39,224 nucleotides of DNA, taken from Pantoea conspicua. Lineage in GTDB: Bacteria; Pseudomonadota; Gammaproteobacteria; Enterobacterales; Enterobacteriaceae. The notes under the pieces were generated by a model, which ran no database searches, was not told the DNA's origin, and worked only from the letters and a program-made list of their open reading frames with translations. This document shows, piece by piece, positions 31,660-39,224 of the stretch. Made by a program: the position numbers and the translations under genes. The stretch spans positions 1 through 39,224 of the forward strand of contig NZ_MLFN01000040.1 of the NCBI RefSeq assembly GCF_002095315.1, given 5' to 3'. Position 1 is the first letter of the stretch; the number at the start of each line of letters is the position of its first letter.

Positions 31660-31751
31660 CGAAACGTTTCGATAGCGATCACAAATTTCACCTTCCCTGA
31701 TTGAGTTGCCGACGTCTTTTCATACACTCCTGTCAGCGAAACGTTTCGCTG
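31660..31751 (+). promoter_or_regulatory. rbsD promoter with two RbsR-type operators and a CRP-like site
   Basis: The main operator is the perfect 18-bp palindrome CAGCGAAACGTTTCGCTG at 31734-31751, matching the RbsR operator of E. coli. A second core palindrome CGAAACGTTTCG is at 31660-31671, with centres 77 bp apart. A CRP-like site TTCGA-N6-TCACA (31668-31683) overlaps the upstream operator. A weak sigma70 promoter TTGAGT (31701-31706), 16 bp, TACACT (31723-31728) puts the start near the main operator, so bound RbsR would block it. This predicts ribose induction plus catabolite control. Confidence 0.85.
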
Positions 31752-31763
31752 TGGAGTGAAAAG

Positions 31764-32183
31764 ATGAAAAAAGGTCGCTTGTTAAACGCTGAACTCTCCT
31801 ATGTGATTGCCCGCCTGGGACACACGGATACGCTGACGATTGCCGATGCCGGTTTGCCGATTCCGGCAGGACCGCAACGCATTGACTTAGCACTGACGCC
31901 GGGTACGCCCGATTTTATGCAGGTGGTCAATGCCGTCACGCTTGAGATGCAGGTAGAAAGCGCCCTGATCGCGGAGGAGATTAAGCAACACAATCCGCCG
32001 CTCCACAGCGCACTGCTCGCCGTGCTCGAAGCCTTGCAACAGCACCAGGGGAATCGCATTACCATCAGCTACACCAGCCATGAACAATTCAAACAACAGA
32101 CGCAGCGCAGTCAGGCGGTCATTCGCAGCGGAGAGTGTTCTCCGTTTGCGAATGTCATCCTGAGCGCCGGCGTCACCTTCTGA
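31764..32183 (+). CDS. rbsD: D-ribose pyranase RbsD
   Basis: RbsD interconverts the pyranose and furanose forms of ribose so that RbsK can phosphorylate it. From the ATG at 31764 ([20 protein letters not shown]) it is 139 residues, as in E. coli. Catalytic His20 and Asp28 ([15 protein letters not shown]) are present, as is the C-terminal segment [16 protein letters not shown]. The in-frame sequence upstream of this ATG contains the operator and is not coding. It is first in the rbs operon, 7 bp before rbsA. Confidence 0.97.
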   Translation: MKKGRLLNAELSYVIARLGHTDTLTIADAGLPIPAGPQRIDLALTPGTPDFMQVVNAVTLEMQVESALIAEEIKQHNPPLHSALLAVLEALQQHQGNRITISYTSHEQFKQQTQRSQAVIRSGECSPFANVILSAGVTF

Positions 32184-32190
32184 GGCCGCT

Positions 32191-33699
32191 ATGCAACCTT
32201 TACTGCAGCTTAACGGCATTGAAAAATCGTTTCCTGGGGTGAAAGCCCTTAAGGGTGCCTCACTGAATGTCCGGGCAGGACGTGTGATGGCGCTGGTCGG
32301 CGAAAACGGTGCTGGCAAATCCACCATGATGAAAGTGCTGACCGGAATCTATCAGTTTGATGCTGGTTCGCTGCACTGGCTCGGCAAAGAGACCCGTTTC
32401 AATGGCCCTAAAGCCTCACAGGAAGCGGGTATCGGCATTATCCATCAGGAACTGAATCTGATCCCCCAGTTAACCGTGGCGGAGAATATTTTCCTCGGTC
32501 GCGAATTTGTTAACCGTTTTGGCCGCATCCAGTGGACGCGCATGTATGCCGAAGCCGATGCCCTGCTGAAGCGGTTGAATCTGCGCTTCAACAGCCACAA
32601 GCTGGTGGGCGATCTGTCGATTGGCGATCAGCAAATGGTCGAAATTGCCAAAGTCCTTAGCTTTGAGTCGCAGGTGATCATCATGGATGAGCCGACCGAT
32701 GCGCTGACGGATACCGAAACGCTGTCGCTGTTTCGGGTAATCAATGAACTGAAAGCGCAAGGCTGCGGCATCGTCTACATCTCGCATCGCATGAAAGAGA
32801 TCTTTGAGATCTGCGATGACGTCACGGTGTTTCGTGACGGCCAGTTTATTGCGGAGCGTCCGGTCAGCGAACTGACCGAAGAGAGCCTGATCGAAATGAT
32901 GGTCGGCCGCAAACTGGAAGATCAATATCCGCATCTCGATCAGACTCCGGGCGAAGTGCGGCTGAAAGTCGACAACGTCAGCGGTCCCGGCGTGCATAAC
33001 GTCAGTTTCAGCCTGCGCAAAGGTGAGATACTGGGCATCTCCGGACTGATGGGCGCGGGCCGTACTGAACTGATGAAAGTACTGTATGGCGCCTTACCGC
33101 GTCATCAGGGCAGCCTGTGGCTCAGCGGTCGCGAAGTGGTGACGCGTTCGCCACAGGACGGGCTGGCGAACGGCATCGTCTATATCTCTGAAGATCGTAA
33201 GCGTGACGGCCTGGTTCTGGGTATGTCGGTGAAAGAGAACATGTCGCTGACCGCGCTGCGCTATTTCAGTCACGGCGGCGGCACGCTGAAGCATGCGGCT
33301 GAGCAGCTGGCGGTAGGCGACTTTATCCGGTTGTTCAACGTCAAAACCCCCTCTATGTCGCAGCCGATCGGTCTGCTTTCCGGCGGCAATCAGCAGAAAG
33401 TGGCGATTGCCCGCGGCCTGATGACCCGTCCCAACGTGCTGATTCTTGATGAGCCAACCCGTGGCGTCGACGTCGGCGCCAAAAAAGAGATCTATCAACT
33501 GATTAACCAGTTCAAAGCCGAAGGGCTGAGCATCATCCTGGTCTCTTCTGAGATGCCGGAAGTGTTAGGCATGAGCGATCGCATCCTGGTGATGCATGAA
33601 GGCCGTTTAAGCGGCGAATTTACCCGTGAAGAAGCCACGCAGGAGAGCCTGATGGCCGCCGCCGTAGGCAAGCAACACAGCGAGGATTTAGTGGTATGA
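32191..33699 (+). CDS. rbsA: Ribose ABC transporter ATP-binding protein RbsA
   Basis: RbsA is the double-domain ATPase of ribose import. The 502-residue protein has two ABC domains. The first has Walker A GENGAGKS (37-44), the sugar-family signature [13 protein letters not shown] and DEPTDAL. The second has a degenerate P-loop region ([15 protein letters not shown]) and signature [15 protein letters not shown] with [12 protein letters not shown]. This asymmetry is normal for the family. The ribosome site GAGG overlaps the rbsD stop. It overlaps rbsC by 4 nt. Confidence 0.97.
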   Translation: MQPLLQLNGIEKSFPGVKALKGASLNVRAGRVMALVGENGAGKSTMMKVLTGIYQFDAGSLHWLGKETRFNGPKASQEAGIGIIHQELNLIPQLTVAENIFLGREFVNRFGRIQWTRMYAEADALLKRLNLRFNSHKLVGDLSIGDQQMVEIAKVLSFESQVIIMDEPTDALTDTETLSLFRVINELKAQGCGIVYISHRMKEIFEICDDVTVFRDGQFIAERPVSELTEESLIEMMVGRKLEDQYPHLDQTPGEVRLKVDNVSGPGVHNVSFSLRKGEILGISGLMGAGRTELMKVLYGALPRHQGSLWLSGREVVTRSPQDGLANGIVYISEDRKRDGLVLGMSVKENMSLTALRYFSHGGGTLKHAAEQLAVGDFIRLFNVKTPSMSQPIGLLSGGNQQKVAIARGLMTRPNVLILDEPTRGVDVGAKKEIYQLINQFKAEGLSIILVSSEMPEVLGMSDRILVMHEGRLSGEFTREEATQESLMAAAVGKQHSEDLVV

Positions 33700-34667
33700 C
33701 GACCCAAACTTTACCTGCCAGCCGTCGCTGGTTTAGCAAAAGCTGGTTACTGGAACAAAAGTCGCTGATTGCACTGTTGGTGTTAATTGCTGTGGTGGCG
33801 AGTCAGAGTCCGAACTTCTTTACCGTGGCCAACCTGTTCAACATTCTGCAGCAGACCTCGGTGAACGCCATTATGGCGGTCGGCATGACGCTGGTGATTC
33901 TGACCTCCGGCATCGATCTCTCTGTGGGTTCACTGCTGGCGCTGACCGGTGCTGTCGGGGCCTCGCTGGTCGGGATGGAAGTGAATGCGCTGGTGGCAGT
34001 AGCGGCTTCGCTGGCACTGGGGGCCGCGATTGGTGCGCTGACCGGCACCATCGTGGCGCGCGGTAAGGTGCAGGCATTTATCGCCACGCTGGTGATGATG
34101 CTGCTGCTACGTGGCGTCACCATGGTTTATACCGATGGCAGCCCAATCAGCACCGGCTTTAATGCCAACGCCGATCTGCTGGGCTGGTTTGGTATCGGGC
34201 GTCCGCTGGGTATTCCTGCTCCGGTCTGGCTGATGGCGCTGGTGTTTATCGCCGCCTGGTACATGCTGCATCACACCCGTCTTGGCCGCTATATCTATGC
34301 GCTGGGCGGCAATGAGGCCGCAACCCGCCTCTCCGGTATTAATGTTAATCGCGTCAAGGTCATCGTCTATTCGCTGAGCGGTATGCTGGCCGCGCTGGCG
34401 GGCACCATTGAGGTAGCGCGTCTCTCCTCGGCGCAGCCCACGGCCGGTACCGGCTACGAGCTGGATGCCATTGCCGCCGTGGTGCTGGGTGGCACCAGTC
34501 TGGCGGGCGGTAAAGGACGCATTGTCGGCACCCTGATCGGCGCACTGATCCTTGGCTTCCTGAATAACGGCCTGAACCTGATGGGCGTCTCTTCGTACTA
34601 CCAGATGATCGTTAAAGCGGTGGTAATCCTGCTGGCGGTGCTGGTGGATAATAAAAGCAGTAAATAA
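33696..34667 (+). CDS. rbsC: Ribose ABC transporter permease RbsC
   Basis: RbsC is the membrane channel of the ribose importer, used as a dimer. The 323-residue protein is mostly hydrophobic, with the family segments [23 protein letters not shown] and the cytoplasmic loop [18 protein letters not shown] that contacts RbsA. It ends [16 protein letters not shown]. It starts with ATGA overlapping rbsA, which suggests translational coupling. Length is close to E. coli (321). Confidence 0.97.
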   Translation: MTTQTLPASRRWFSKSWLLEQKSLIALLVLIAVVASQSPNFFTVANLFNILQQTSVNAIMAVGMTLVILTSGIDLSVGSLLALTGAVGASLVGMEVNALVAVAASLALGAAIGALTGTIVARGKVQAFIATLVMMLLLRGVTMVYTDGSPISTGFNANADLLGWFGIGRPLGIPAPVWLMALVFIAAWYMLHHTRLGRYIYALGGNEAATRLSGINVNRVKVIVYSLSGMLAALAGTIEVARLSSAQPTAGTGYELDAIAAVVLGGTSLAGGKGRIVGTLIGALILGFLNNGLNLMGVSSYYQMIVKAVVILLAVLVDNKSSK

Positions 34668-34693
34668 CTCTGACCTATACACAGGATGAAATG

Positions 34694-35569
34694 ATGAAAA
34701 AGTTAACCGCACTGGCCATGATCCTTGGCGCTACGCTCAGTACCAGCGCTATGGCAAAAGAGACCATCGCGCTGGTGGTATCGACCCTGAATAACCCGTT
34801 CTTTGTTTCCCTGAAAGAGGGGGCACAAAAAGAAGCCGATAAACTGGGTTACAACCTGGTGGTGCTCGATTCGCAGAATAACCCGGCGAAAGAGCTGGCG
34901 AACGTGCAGGATCTGACGGTACGTGGGACCAAACTGCTGCTGATCAACCCAACCGATTCTGATGGGGTCGGCAACGCGGTGAAGATGGCCAATCAGGCAA
35001 ATATTCCGGTTATCACCCTGGACCGCATGGCGGCACAGGGTACAGTGGTCAGCCACGTCGCTTCTGATAACCGTTTCGGCGGTAAAATGGCCGGTGACTA
35101 CATTGCGAAGAAAGTGGGCGAAAGCGCCAAAATTATTGAGCTGCAGGGCATTGCCGGGACTTCAGCCGCACGTGAGCGTGGCGAAGGCTTCAAACAGGCT
35201 GCGGATGCGCATAAGTTCCAGATCCTCGCCAGCCAGCCGGCTGACTTTGACCGCACTAAGGGCCTGAACGTGATGCAGAACCTGCTGCAGGCGCATCCGG
35301 ATGTGCAGGCGGTGTTTGCTCAGAACGATGAAATGGCGCTGGGTGCACTGCGTGCGCTGCAGACTGCCGGTAAAACCGATGTGATCGTGGTGGGGTTTGA
35401 CGGTACCGCTGATGGCGTGAAAGCGGTAGAAGGTGGCAAACTGTCTGCGACCGTGGCACAGATGCCAGACAAAATTGGCATGATTGGCGTCGATACCGCT
35501 GATAAAGTGCTGAAGGGTGAAAAAGTGAAGGCGATCAACCCGGTCGACCTGAAGCTGGTTACCCAATAA
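34694..35569 (+). CDS. rbsB: Periplasmic ribose-binding protein RbsB
   Basis: RbsB delivers ribose to RbsAC and, in E. coli, to the chemoreceptor Trg. The 291-residue precursor has a signal peptide ending SAMA before KETIALVV. The binding fold is conserved ([58 protein letters not shown]). Two ATGs lie side by side: AGGA at 34683-34686 is seven bases from 34694 and four from 34691, so 34694 is slightly preferred. A stem-loop follows the stop. Confidence 0.96.
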   Translation: MKKLTALAMILGATLSTSAMAKETIALVVSTLNNPFFVSLKEGAQKEADKLGYNLVVLDSQNNPAKELANVQDLTVRGTKLLLINPTDSDGVGNAVKMANQANIPVITLDRMAAQGTVVSHVASDNRFGGKMAGDYIAKKVGESAKIIELQGIAGTSAARERGEGFKQAADAHKFQILASQPADFDRTKGLNVMQNLLQAHPDVQAVFAQNDEMALGALRALQTAGKTDVIVVGFDGTADGVKAVEGGKLSATVAQMPDKIGMIGVDTADKVLKGEKVKAINPVDLKLVTQ

Positions 35570-35590
35570 AACAAAGAAAAGCAGGGCACT

Positions 35591-35611
35591 GCGCCACCCT
35601 CCCGGTGGCGC
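35591..35611 (+). other. Intercistronic stem-loop between rbsB and rbsK
   Basis: A perfect 8-bp GC-rich stem GCGCCACC/GGTGGCGC (35591-35598 with 35604-35611) has a CTCCC loop and no T-run. It lies 21 bp past the rbsB stop and 20 bp before rbsK. It probably protects the upstream rbsB message or partly terminates, lowering rbsK expression. It also argues against the in-frame GTG at 35605 as the rbsK start. Confidence 0.75.
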
Positions 35612-35631
35612 ACTTATTCCGGACTCCCCTA

Positions 35632-36561
35632 ATGAGCAAAAACGCAAAACTGGCCGTTCTTGGCAGCATTAACGCTGACCACATCCTTAATCTGACACAC
35701 TTTCCTCGTCCCGGTGAAACGGTGATCGGGCAGAACTATGAGATTGCGTTTGGTGGTAAAGGGGCCAATCAGGCCGTGGCCGCCGGTCGCGCTGGTGCCA
35801 ATATCGCATTTATCGCCTGTGTGGGTGCTGATGACATTGGCGAACGTATTCGCCAGCAGCTGGCACAGGACAATATAGATACCTCGCCAGTAGAAGTGGT
35901 GGCGGGCGAGTCGACCGGGGTGGCGATGATTTTCGTCAACCGGGAAGGTGAGAACAACATCGGCATCTATTCCGGCGCAAACGCCGCGCTGACACCAGAC
36001 TGTGTGACGCGCCATCAACAGGTGATTGCCGATGCCGACGCACTGCTGATGCAGCTGGAGTCACCGCTGGAAAGCGTGCTGGCGGCCGCGCGTTTCGCCA
36101 GAGAGCAGCAGACCCAGGTGATTCTTAATCCGGCACCGGCGACCCGGCTTTCCGATGAGTTACTGGCATTGATCGATATCATTACCCCAAATGAAACTGA
36201 AGCGGAGATCCTGACCGGTATTGCCGTTCACAACGATCAGGATGCTGCCCGGGCGGCGGCGGCGCTGCATGACAAAGGCATCGGTACCGTACTGATTACG
36301 CTGGGCCGGCGCGGCGTCTGGCTGAGTGAACAGGGCCAGGGTCAGCGTATTCCGGGCTTTAGCGTCAACGCTATTGATACCATCGCGGCGGGCGATACGT
36401 TTAACGGTGCCTTTATTACCGCGCGACTGGAACAGAAAGCGATGCAGGAGGCGGTACGCTTTGCCCATGCCGCTGCGGCTATCGCCGTAACCCGATCCGG
36501 TGCACAGCCCTCCGTACCGTGGCGTGCGGAGATCGACGACTTTTTGCAGCAGCAGGGTTAA
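35632..36561 (+). CDS. rbsK: Ribokinase RbsK
   Basis: RbsK phosphorylates ribose to ribose-5-phosphate. From the ATG at 35632 ([19 protein letters not shown]) it is 309 residues, the E. coli length. The PfkB family motifs are complete: N-terminal [17 protein letters not shown], and C-terminal [14 protein letters not shown] with the catalytic Asp of AGDTFNG. The ribosome site is poor. It ends four bases before the proposed TTG start of rbsR. Confidence 0.96.
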   Translation: MSKNAKLAVLGSINADHILNLTHFPRPGETVIGQNYEIAFGGKGANQAVAAGRAGANIAFIACVGADDIGERIRQQLAQDNIDTSPVEVVAGESTGVAMIFVNREGENNIGIYSGANAALTPDCVTRHQQVIADADALLMQLESPLESVLAAARFAREQQTQVILNPAPATRLSDELLALIDIITPNETEAEILTGIAVHNDQDAARAAAALHDKGIGTVLITLGRRGVWLSEQGQGQRIPGFSVNAIDTIAAGDTFNGAFITARLEQKAMQEAVRFAHAAAAIAVTRSGAQPSVPWRAEIDDFLQQQG

Positions 36562-36565
36562 GCGC

Positions 36566-37558
36566 TTGGCCACCATGAAAGATGTCGCCCGTCTGGCGGG
36601 CGTCTCCACCTCAACTGTCTCGCACGTTATCAACAATAACCGGTTTGTCAGCGAGAGCGTGCGGGCAAAAGTGGATCAGGCTATTCAGAGTCTGAACTAT
36701 GCGCCCTCGGCGCTGGCGCGTAGCCTGAAGATCAACCAGACCCATACCATCGGGATGCTGCTGACCACCAGTAGTAACCCCTTTTATGCCGAGGTCGTCC
36801 GGGGCGTGGAGGATAGTTGTTATCAGCGCGGCTACAGCCTGATCCTGTGTAATACCGCCGGTGATGAGGAGCGGATGAACCGCAGCCTGGAAACGCTGAT
36901 GCAAAAGCGCGTCGATGGGCTATTAATGATGTGTACTGAAAGTCATCTGCCGTCGGCGGATATTCTGAACCGTTATCCTTCTATACCTACCGTGATGATG
37001 GACTGGGCGCCGTTTGAAGGCCGTGGTGACATCATTCAGGACAATGCGCTGCTGGGCGGAGAGCTGGCGACCCAGCATCTGATCGACAGCGGCTATACCC
37101 GCATTGCCTGTATCGCCGGCCCGCAGGACAAAACCACCGCGCGTATGCGTCTGGAAGGTTTTCACCAGGCGATGGAGAAAAGCGGTCTTGACATATTGCC
37201 GGGTTACGTGGTGAATGGCGATTTTGAGTTTCAGGGCGGATATAACGGGATGATAGAGCTGCTGGCGCTGGAAACGCCACCGCAGGCAGTATTCACCAGT
37301 AATGATGCGATGGCGGTCGGGGTTTATCATGCATTGTATCAGGCAGGATTACAGATTCCGCGGGACGTCGCCGTGATGGGCTATGACGATATTGAGCTGG
37401 CGCGCTATCTGTCGCCGCCGCTGAGTACCATCCATCAACCGAAAGATGAACTGGGCGAGCTGGCGATTGATACCTTAATCCATCGCCTGAGCGATCCCGA
37501 CGCCAGCCAGCAAACGCTGGTACTGACGCCGGAACTGGTGGCGCGAGGCTCAACCTAA
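36566..37558 (+). CDS. rbsR: LacI-family ribose operon repressor RbsR
   Basis: RbsR represses rbs until ribose binds. The [23 protein letters not shown] and the periplasmic-binding-like ligand domain ([59 protein letters not shown]) are complete. I choose TTG at 36566, which gives the E. coli-like start M-A-T-M-K-D-V and 330 residues, with AGCAGGG eight bases upstream. The ATG at 36575 is three codons further in. The longer open frame from 36500 overlaps rbsK and is not conserved. Its operators lie upstream of rbsD. Its stop overlaps the convergent hsrA stop. Confidence 0.93.
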   Translation: MATMKDVARLAGVSTSTVSHVINNNRFVSESVRAKVDQAIQSLNYAPSALARSLKINQTHTIGMLLTTSSNPFYAEVVRGVEDSCYQRGYSLILCNTAGDEERMNRSLETLMQKRVDGLLMMCTESHLPSADILNRYPSIPTVMMDWAPFEGRGDIIQDNALLGGELATQHLIDSGYTRIACIAGPQDKTTARMRLEGFHQAMEKSGLDILPGYVVNGDFEFQGGYNGMIELLALETPPQAVFTSNDAMAVGVYHALYQAGLQIPRDVAVMGYDDIELARYLSPPLSTIHQPKDELGELAIDTLIHRLSDPDASQQTLVLTPELVARGST

Positions 37559-38964
37559 GCTGTCTTCTTCTTTTTCTTCTTATCGCGATTAGTAATCAGA
37601 TTGCGGCCATCGCCGTTTTTTAACAGCATAAAGGTCAGGGCTGACACTACCGTCACCACGCCCATGGTCAGAAAGGTCGCGTGGAACTGCGCAACGGTGC
37701 CGGTTTCAAACTCCTGATAAAAGCGCAGGACGGCGGCACTGACCGCGACGCCAAAACTGATCGCTAATTGCTGGGTCACGGCCAGCACGCTGTTACCGCC
37801 GCTGGCGTTATCATCATTCAAATCGGCCAGCGTAATGGTATTCATGGCGGTGAACTGGGTTGACATCGCCATGCCCAGAATAAACAGCGGCAGTAATAAG
37901 ATGATCATGCTCTCAGCGGGTGACTGCAGAGAGAAGCTGGCTATCAGAATGCCAATGATTACCGTGATACCAACCAGCAGACGGCGATAGCCTAACCAAC
38001 GCAACAGCTGGGTTACCGTCGACTTTGCCAGTATCGACCCCACCGCCGTCGGTGCCATCATGCATCCGGCGATGATCGCTGAATAGCCAAAGCCCACCTG
38101 CAACATCAATGGCATCAGGAAGGGTACGCAGCCGGTGCCGAGACGCGACGCAATGTTACCGATGATGCCTACCGAAAAGGTGCGCGTTTTAAACATCGGC
38201 AGATTAATCAGCGGAGAAGGGTGACGACGCGCGTGTGCAATATAAAGAAGCAGCAGAACGATTCCGCCGAGCAACACCGCACCCGCCAGCCAGGCTGAAA
38301 CAATACGCTCGCCAAACAGCTCAATCCCGATTGAAATCATCACCAGGCCCAGGCCGAACAGTATAAAGCCTAAGAAATCGAAGCGGCGCTTCGGTGTGGT
38401 GAAGTCCGGCATATATTTGCGCGCATAGAAAATGCCAAGAATGCCGATGGGAATATTAATCAGGAAGATCCAGTGCCAGGTGGCGTAGGTCACCATCACC
38501 CCGCCAAGCAGCGGTCCCAGTATCGGCCCGACTAATCCTGGCATAGTGACAAAGTTGAGTACCGGCAGCAGTTCACTGCGCGGATAAGCGCGTAACAGCG
38601 CCAGGCGCGCGACCGGCATCATCATGGCACCGCCGACGCCCTGTACGACGCGGGAAGTGACCAGCACAGAGAGAGTAGGTGACAGCGCGCACGCCAGCGA
38701 GCCCAGGGTAAAGATCGATACCGCAGCGATAAACACTTTGCGGGTGCCATAGCGGTCAGCGAGCCAGCCGCTGACCGGAATCAGCATTGCGACGGTCAGG
38801 GTATAGCTGATGACCGCGGATTGCATGGCCAGAGGAGAACGGTCAAGGCTGGTGGCGATAGCGGGCAGGGCGGTGTTAAGAATGGTGGCATCCAGTGCCT
38901 GCATGAAAAATGCCATGGCAGCAATCCATGGCAAACCGGCCATGCTGCGCGCGGATTTTATCAT
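37555..38964 (-). CDS. hsrA: MFS drug-type transporter HsrA (DHA2 family)
   Basis: HsrA (YieO) is a 14-helix-type MFS protein; its physiological substrate is not settled in E. coli. The 469-residue protein matches E. coli HsrA through most of its length, with [27 protein letters not shown], the motif A loop [13 protein letters not shown], motif [14 protein letters not shown] and [22 protein letters not shown]. It ends in a run of lysines (KKKKKKTA) unlike the E. coli tail. AAGGA lies six bases before the ATG. It is convergent with rbsR with a 4-bp stop overlap, so no terminator fits between them. Confidence 0.95.
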   Translation of the reverse strand: MIKSARSMAGLPWIAAMAFFMQALDATILNTALPAIATSLDRSPLAMQSAVISYTLTVAMLIPVSGWLADRYGTRKVFIAAVSIFTLGSLACALSPTLSVLVTSRVVQGVGGAMMMPVARLALLRAYPRSELLPVLNFVTMPGLVGPILGPLLGGVMVTYATWHWIFLINIPIGILGIFYARKYMPDFTTPKRRFDFLGFILFGLGLVMISIGIELFGERIVSAWLAGAVLLGGIVLLLLYIAHARRHPSPLINLPMFKTRTFSVGIIGNIASRLGTGCVPFLMPLMLQVGFGYSAIIAGCMMAPTAVGSILAKSTVTQLLRWLGYRRLLVGITVIIGILIASFSLQSPAESMIILLLPLFILGMAMSTQFTAMNTITLADLNDDNASGGNSVLAVTQQLAISFGVAVSAAVLRFYQEFETGTVAQFHATFLTMGVVTVVSALTFMLLKNGDGRNLITNRDKKKKKKTA

Positions 38965-39107
38965 TGAGCGTCCTTCTTAGGGTTATCCAGCGAGAAGAAT
39001 GAAAAAGAATAGCATCGTCAGCGCAGCGCGGCAGGCCCCTTTTTAACCTCCGAAGGGGATTTCTGTGCGTTATTCGGTCATGAAATGGCTGTTTTTAACC
39101 CGTTCGT

Positions 39108-39224
39108 TTAAAAAAAAACGCGCTCAGTAAATTTATTTCAAGAAACACTTGTCAGCTTCTGAGAACTCCCTATAATGCGCCTCCACTGACACGGAACACC
39201 GGCTTACGGAGTAACGGGTCAGCA
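39108..39224 (+). promoter_or_regulatory. rRNA operon P1 promoter and start of leader
   Basis: TTGTCA (39149-39154), a 16-bp spacer and TATAAT (39171-39176) are followed by a GC-rich discriminator GCGCCTCC and then ACTGACACGGAACACCGG, closely matching E. coli rrn P1. The predicted start is A39185. An A/T-rich UP element lies at about 39108-39148. The leader runs off the window; P2 and 16S are outside. In E. coli the rrnC operon lies beyond hsrA and yieP, so this is probably its equivalent. Confidence 0.92.

Noticed and set aside
31701..31763. Upstream extension of rbsD
   Set aside because: This sequence contains the promoter -10 and the RbsR operator, and RbsD is normally 139 residues from 31764.
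35605..35631. Upstream GTG start for rbsK
   Set aside because: It lies inside the rbsB-rbsK stem-loop, and the extra residues are not part of the ribokinase family.
36500..36565. Upstream ATG for rbsR
   Set aside because: It overlaps the end of rbsK and adds a non-conserved leader; the conserved N-terminus begins at 36566.

Overview
The window is a stretch of enterobacterial core chromosome around the replication origin. Nearly every protein aligns end to end, from memory, with its Escherichia coli counterpart, and the order phoU-pstBACS-glmS-glmU-atp-rsmG-mnmG-oriC-mioC-asnC is the classic Enterobacterales order. The composition (moderately GC-rich), an OvoA-type ovothiol enzyme (the well-studied bacterial OvoA is from Erwinia tasmaniensis), and the missing asnA suggest Erwinia, Pantoea or a relative. 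That genus-level guess is inference. I see no phage, IS element, CRISPR array, tRNA or rRNA body in the window.

Layout. 1-207: the tail of a gene on the plus strand (possibly a sugar kinase) and a terminator. 208-1449: an MFS transporter (minus). 1510-6232: the phosphate-starvation operon pstSCAB-phoU (minus), with two Pho boxes upstream and a strong terminator after phoU. 6245-9619: glmU and glmS for UDP-N-acetylglucosamine synthesis. 9730-16921: the complete F1Fo ATP synthase operon atpIBEFHAGDC, with a promoter at its head and a UUCG-tetraloop terminator at its end. 16802-17514: a long AT-rich intergenic region. 17515-20068: rsmG and mnmG. 20156-20424: oriC, with DnaA boxes, tandem 13-mers and 11 GATC sites. 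20501-21557: mioC and asnC. 21627-23798: ovoA, where E. coli has asnA. 23870-26829: ravA-viaA. 27118-28986: kup. 29016-31582: qseBC with divergent ygiW. 31660-37558: the ribose operon rbsDACBK and rbsR. 37555-38964: hsrA (minus). 39108-39224: a plus-strand rRNA operon P1 promoter that runs off the window.

How the genes work together. The pst genes import phosphate and signal to PhoR through PhoU. The atp genes use phosphate and proton motive force to make ATP. GlmS and GlmU feed cell wall and LPS synthesis. MnmG, RsmG, MioC and AsnC are the usual origin neighbours. The rbs genes import, isomerise and phosphorylate ribose under RbsR. The window ends in the promoter of a ribosomal RNA operon close to the origin.

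Main points for a second look. Two genes carry single-base losses near their 3' ends: mnmG at 18420/18421 and atpG in the C-run 11667-11670. Both are restored to family-standard proteins by adding one G on the coding strand, so sequencing error is a live explanation. ovoA occupies the asnA position and leaves asnC without its usual partner. The R1 DnaA box of oriC is non-consensus although the box spacing is canonical. qseBC-ygiW sits between kup and rbs. I found no wholly new system: this is mainly conserved core genome with a few local rearrangements.
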